A stretch of 64,000 nucleotides of DNA. It comes from Microcoleus asticus IPMA8. GTDB taxonomy: Bacteria; Cyanobacteriota; Cyanobacteriia; Cyanobacteriales; Microcoleaceae. The translations under genes and the position numbers were made by a program. The DNA is taken from contig NZ_SRRZ01000007.1 of NCBI RefSeq assembly GCF_013179805.1, positions 1 through 64,000 on the forward strand, given 5' to 3'. The notes beneath the pieces are model-generated. The model saw only the letters and a list, made by a program, of their open reading frames with translations, did not search any database and was not told where the DNA came from. Below, in pieces: positions 61,165-64,000 of the stretch; the stretch's first letter is position 1; the number at the start of each line of letters is the position of its first letter.

Positions 61165-63867
61165 TTAATCGTTCCTTAGCCCTAATTTAGATAAATCAGT
61201 TAATTCCATAATGATATCCGTTTTAAAATTTAGCACTAAATCTTTGAGGGCATTCGCGATCGCCCCTTGAGAAGAAGGTATTCGTTCAATTAATTCCAGC
61301 AGGATATCTGCATCACAATAGTACGCCGCTTCATACATTGCCTGTAACAATTCGGGGGGCATTGTTGCTAAAGCGTCCCTGGATAATTCAACCCTCGCCA
61401 GGGGAGAAAGAACTTGAGAGGTAATGGGCGAGATGCCATCTAGTTTATCCTCGTCTAACGACAGTATCTCCGTTAACATTTGCAATAATTCTCCGATCGT
61501 GTACGGTTTCAATAAAAAACTTTTTACATCAGCATCTAATGCCAGTTTTCTATTCTTAATGAGTCCGCTAGTCGCAACGATCTTCACCAGAGGATTGATT
61601 TTTTGCAAAGTCTCAATTGTGGTAACACCATCTAGGTTGGGCATCATCATATCCATTAAAACAACACTGATTTCCTGTTGATGTTCGGTATAGAGAGCAA
61701 AGGCTTCAATCCCATCACTAGCGAGTATTGTTCTGTAGTTATAGTTTTCGAGAGAGGTTTGTGTTACCTCTTGAATAGAGGCTTCATCATCCACAATTAA
61801 AATCAACTCGCCCTTACCTCTGGGCAGTAATTTTTCTCGGGGTATGACACTCACCTCTCCCTCTATAGCAGGTAAAAAAATATTAAATTCGGTCCCCTTG
61901 CCCAACTCGCTATCAACCTTGACAAAACCGCCATGAGTTTTGACAATCCCCGCCACGGTTGATAATCCTAGTCCCGTTCCTTTGCCAATATCCTTGGTCG
62001 TGAAAAACGGGTCAAAAATTCGGTTTAACAATTCTGGTGGGATGCCGCTTCCTGTATCAGAAACCGTCACCACCACATAAGAACCTACTTTTGCTTCCAA
62101 ATTTATCAGGGCATCATGTTTACCTAATAGACGATTTTCAGCGCAAATAGTCAAAGTTCCTTCGTCTGGTATCGCATCTCTGGCGTTAATCATCAGATTC
62201 ATAAATACTTGGTGCATTTGGGTAGAATCTGCCGAGATTCTCCACAGTCCGTTAGTAGGTATTTCCGCTGAAATTGCGATTGATTTAGGAAATGTCTGTT
62301 TAGTAATACCGATCACTTCTAGGAGCAGGTCGCCTAGCTGTAATATTACATAATTACCTTCCGTTCCTCTACTGAAAAGAAGAATTTGCTTGACCAAATC
62401 TGCCCCACGTCTAGCACTGCTAGAAAGAATCGTAAACAGTCTTTCTGTCTTATCATCCAGGTTAGGAAATTTGAGAGGAAGCATTTGAGTAACGCTCAAA
62501 ATCGGGGTAAGAATGTTATTAAAATCATGGGCGATTCCACTTGCTAACGTTCCTAAGCTCTCTAATCTCTGGGCATGATAAAATTGTTTTTCAAGTTGTT
62601 TTTTTTCTGTAATATCAGTGTTAATTACGAGAATAGATTTTAGCTTTAAAAAATGATTTTCTACCAAAATTCTACGACTTTCTACGATAATATTCTTGCC
62701 TGCTTTAGTGTTTTGTTTTATTTCACTTTGCCAAATACCTTGTTCGCTAGTGGTTTTTATAGCCTTAGTCTGAGCAATTGGTTGATTAAATAAGGTTTTA
62801 GTTTTTTGCCCGATAATTTCGGTTGCTGTCCAACCATACAAACGTTCAGCTCCTTTATTCCAAAATAAAATTTGGTCGTCTAAATCGTGTACAAAAATGG
62901 CATCAGTAGTAAGATCGATTAAGGCTGCTTGTTCGGCAATTTTTTGCTCTGTTTCTTTGCGTTGAGTAATATCCGTAATAATTTCTATGCCCACCCAACA
63001 ATCTTGTTCTCGATCCCATTCAGCGACATAGTTTGAGGAAAGCCAGCGAATAGTGCGATCGCCATGCAAAAAACGATACTCAACGATCCCCGATCGCCCT
63101 CCTTTAATGTTTTGCACCAATGAGACAAGAGCCTTTTCTCGATCTTCAGGTAGTATATTTGCCGTAATTAGGGAAGAATCGGCTTGCACGGCTTCTAAGC
63201 TATAGCCAAAAAGCTGTTGGGTCCCTCCTATCCAAGAATCGATTTTAAACGTGCCATCGGTCAAAAGACGAAAATTATTAATAACGGCGATCGCGCTGTT
63301 GAGAATTTGACTGAGTTTAGCAGCTTCTTTAATTTTAGATTCTGTAATATCAGTAATAATAATACTATTAACTAAAAGCTCATCTATTTTCAATTGTTTA
63401 AGCGATAATTTGACAGGTACTTCCTTATTTCCTGTTGCCGCGATCAAAGATAACTCTCTGGTGAGAGTTTCTTTTTCTTGAACCTCCTGTAAAAGTAGTA
63501 AAAACGCTTTTCTATCCTTGGGGGCAATAAAGGTTTCTAACCTAGAGCCAATCAGGTTTTTTAAAGAAAAATCTAAGAGTTCTGAGAGTCGCTTATTACA
63601 GTACAAAATCAAGCCTTCAGAAGAGACAGTTGCTGCTCCTTCCCCCATTTGTTCAACTAAACACTGATAAACATAATCTGCCCCCTGAAGCGTAAAAACT
63701 CGCTCTCCTTGCTGCGTAGAAACAACAACAGCGTCAACTTCGCCAGAACAAATAGCCTGCAACGTTTCTTCCGTCACATTTAGACGTTCCTGCACTTCAG
63801 CCAATTGCTGCTGTAGCGTTTCGACTTCTTGGCGCAACTTTTCAATAGGAGCTTGGGAGTCCTTCAC
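61165..63867 (-). CDS. PAS hybrid histidine kinase, KaiB-linked
   Basis: A soluble protein of 900 aa. A coiled-coil N-terminus (about 5-45) leads to three PAS domains (about 64-180, 185-305, 315-425). The histidine kinase core has SGIAHDFNNILTPI (His447), of the HisKA type seen in NtrB-like kinases, and the G-box GKGTGLGLSTV. A receiver lies at about 685-800 with Asp739 (LMDMMMPNLDG) and Lys in LLKPY, then a helical tail. I chose GTG at 63867 because GAGGAAA stands 5 bp before it; the longer reading from TTG at 63900 lacks a site. The start lies inside the end of the KaiB-like gene (26-bp overlap), so the two are translationally coupled and probably work together. Confidence 0.9.
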   Translation of the reverse strand: MKDSQAPIEKLRQEVETLQQQLAEVQERLNVTEETLQAICSGEVDAVVVSTQQGERVFTLQGADYVYQCLVEQMGEGAATVSSEGLILYCNKRLSELLDFSLKNLIGSRLETFIAPKDRKAFLLLLQEVQEKETLTRELSLIAATGNKEVPVKLSLKQLKIDELLVNSIIITDITESKIKEAAKLSQILNSAIAVINNFRLLTDGTFKIDSWIGGTQQLFGYSLEAVQADSSLITANILPEDREKALVSLVQNIKGGRSGIVEYRFLHGDRTIRWLSSNYVAEWDREQDCWVGIEIITDITQRKETEQKIAEQAALIDLTTDAIFVHDLDDQILFWNKGAERLYGWTATEIIGQKTKTLFNQPIAQTKAIKTTSEQGIWQSEIKQNTKAGKNIIVESRRILVENHFLKLKSILVINTDITEKKQLEKQFYHAQRLESLGTLASGIAHDFNNILTPILSVTQMLPLKFPNLDDKTERLFTILSSSARRGADLVKQILLFSRGTEGNYVILQLGDLLLEVIGITKQTFPKSIAISAEIPTNGLWRISADSTQMHQVFMNLMINARDAIPDEGTLTICAENRLLGKHDALINLEAKVGSYVVVTVSDTGSGIPPELLNRIFDPFFTTKDIGKGTGLGLSTVAGIVKTHGGFVKVDSELGKGTEFNIFLPAIEGEVSVIPREKLLPRGKGELILIVDDEASIQEVTQTSLENYNYRTILASDGIEAFALYTEHQQEISVVLMDMMMPNLDGVTTIETLQKINPLVKIVATSGLIKNRKLALDADVKSFLLKPYTIGELLQMLTEILSLDEDKLDGISPITSQVLSPLARVELSRDALATMPPELLQAMYEAAYYCDADILLELIERIPSSQGAIANALKDLVLNFKTDIIMELTDLSKLGLRND

Positions 63868-64000
63868 TGCTTTCCTCTTCAATGATATTTTTAGGCACAA
63901 TATTAAGACCCATTAACACTTTTTCCGTATTCGATAAATTGCCAATAATCTTTTGTAAGGGCGTAGGTAACTGTTTAATCAAGGTGGGAACAGCCAGAAT
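63842..64000 (-). CDS. KaiB-fold protein, 3' end only
   Basis: Only the last 52 codons are in the window. The translation ILAVPTLIKQLPTPLQKIIG followed by NLSNTEKVLMGLNIVPK matches the C-terminal half of KaiB (PTL, P-P-KIIGDLS, KVL). KaiB is the fold-switching clock protein that binds KaiC and kinases such as SasA. The tail IIEEESSEGLPSSY is not typical of clock KaiB, so this is probably a KaiB paralogue or a KaiB domain of a larger sensor. It overlaps the hybrid kinase gene by 26 bp. Confidence 0.8.
   Translation of the reverse strand: MLAVPTLIKQLPTPLQKIIGNLSNTEKVLMGLNIVPKNIIEEESSEGLPSSY

Noticed and set aside
63868..63900. TTG at 63900 as start of the KaiB-linked kinase
   Set aside because: No ribosome site precedes it. 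GTG at 63867 has GAGGAAA at the right distance, and the extra residues only mirror the KaiB-like frame.

Overview
This window looks like the chromosome of a filamentous cyanobacterium. The palindrome GCGATCGC (HIP1) occurs throughout, both inside and between genes. There is a PxcA/CemA-type envelope protein, a GuaB3-type IMP dehydrogenase homologue, a KaiB-fold protein, many heptanucleotide tandem repeats, and giant kinases of the HstK type known from filamentous cyanobacteria such as Anabaena. An Oscillatoriales (Microcoleus-like) origin is my guess; no rRNA or other decisive marker is present. I saw no tRNA, rRNA, transposase, prophage or CRISPR array.

Bases 1-27620 hold a signalling array, all on the minus strand. 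It has four complete giant kinases (about 1800-2100 aa: Ser/Thr kinase, AAA ATPase, helical repeats, GAF, histidine kinase), the 5' end of a fifth at the left edge, and the decayed 3' end of another at 27356-27620. Between them lie a Cache-HAMP hybrid histidine kinase and a receiver-histidine kinase, 7 bp apart. The paralogues are mosaics of one another, which points to repeated duplication and gene conversion. No DNA-binding response regulator is in the cluster, so its output lies elsewhere.

Bases 27620-36400 are mostly housekeeping genes, still on the minus strand: cytochrome bd oxidase (cydAB), a membrane protein with a DsbD/SafE-like N-terminus and a histidine-rich C-terminus that overlaps a small exported protein, a LOG-family protein, thioredoxin and guaB3. 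A frameshifted, truncated lipid-A-disaccharide-synthase-related pseudogene follows on the plus strand.

Bases 36378-40000 hold three tandem NfeD-type OB-fold mini-proteins (60-68 aa), the relic of a fourth, and a divergently transcribed NB-ARC/TPR STAND ATPase. The shared upstream region carries an imperfect direct repeat. This is my best candidate for an undescribed system.

Bases 40000-46000 carry a VOC protein, rodA, pxcA and an SF1-helicase-like gene. Two intergenic stretches here fold into branched stems and may be structured RNAs. Bases 46400-52700 encode two large RTX calcium-binding proteins in an apparent operon, with coding minisatellites and a shared N-terminal motif. Bases 52700-64000 are all on the minus strand: a rhomboid protease, a DJ-1/PfpI-ferritin-like fusion, a short-chain dehydrogenase, two multi-PAS hybrid histidine kinases and, at the right edge, the end of a KaiB-fold gene overlapping the kinase downstream of it.
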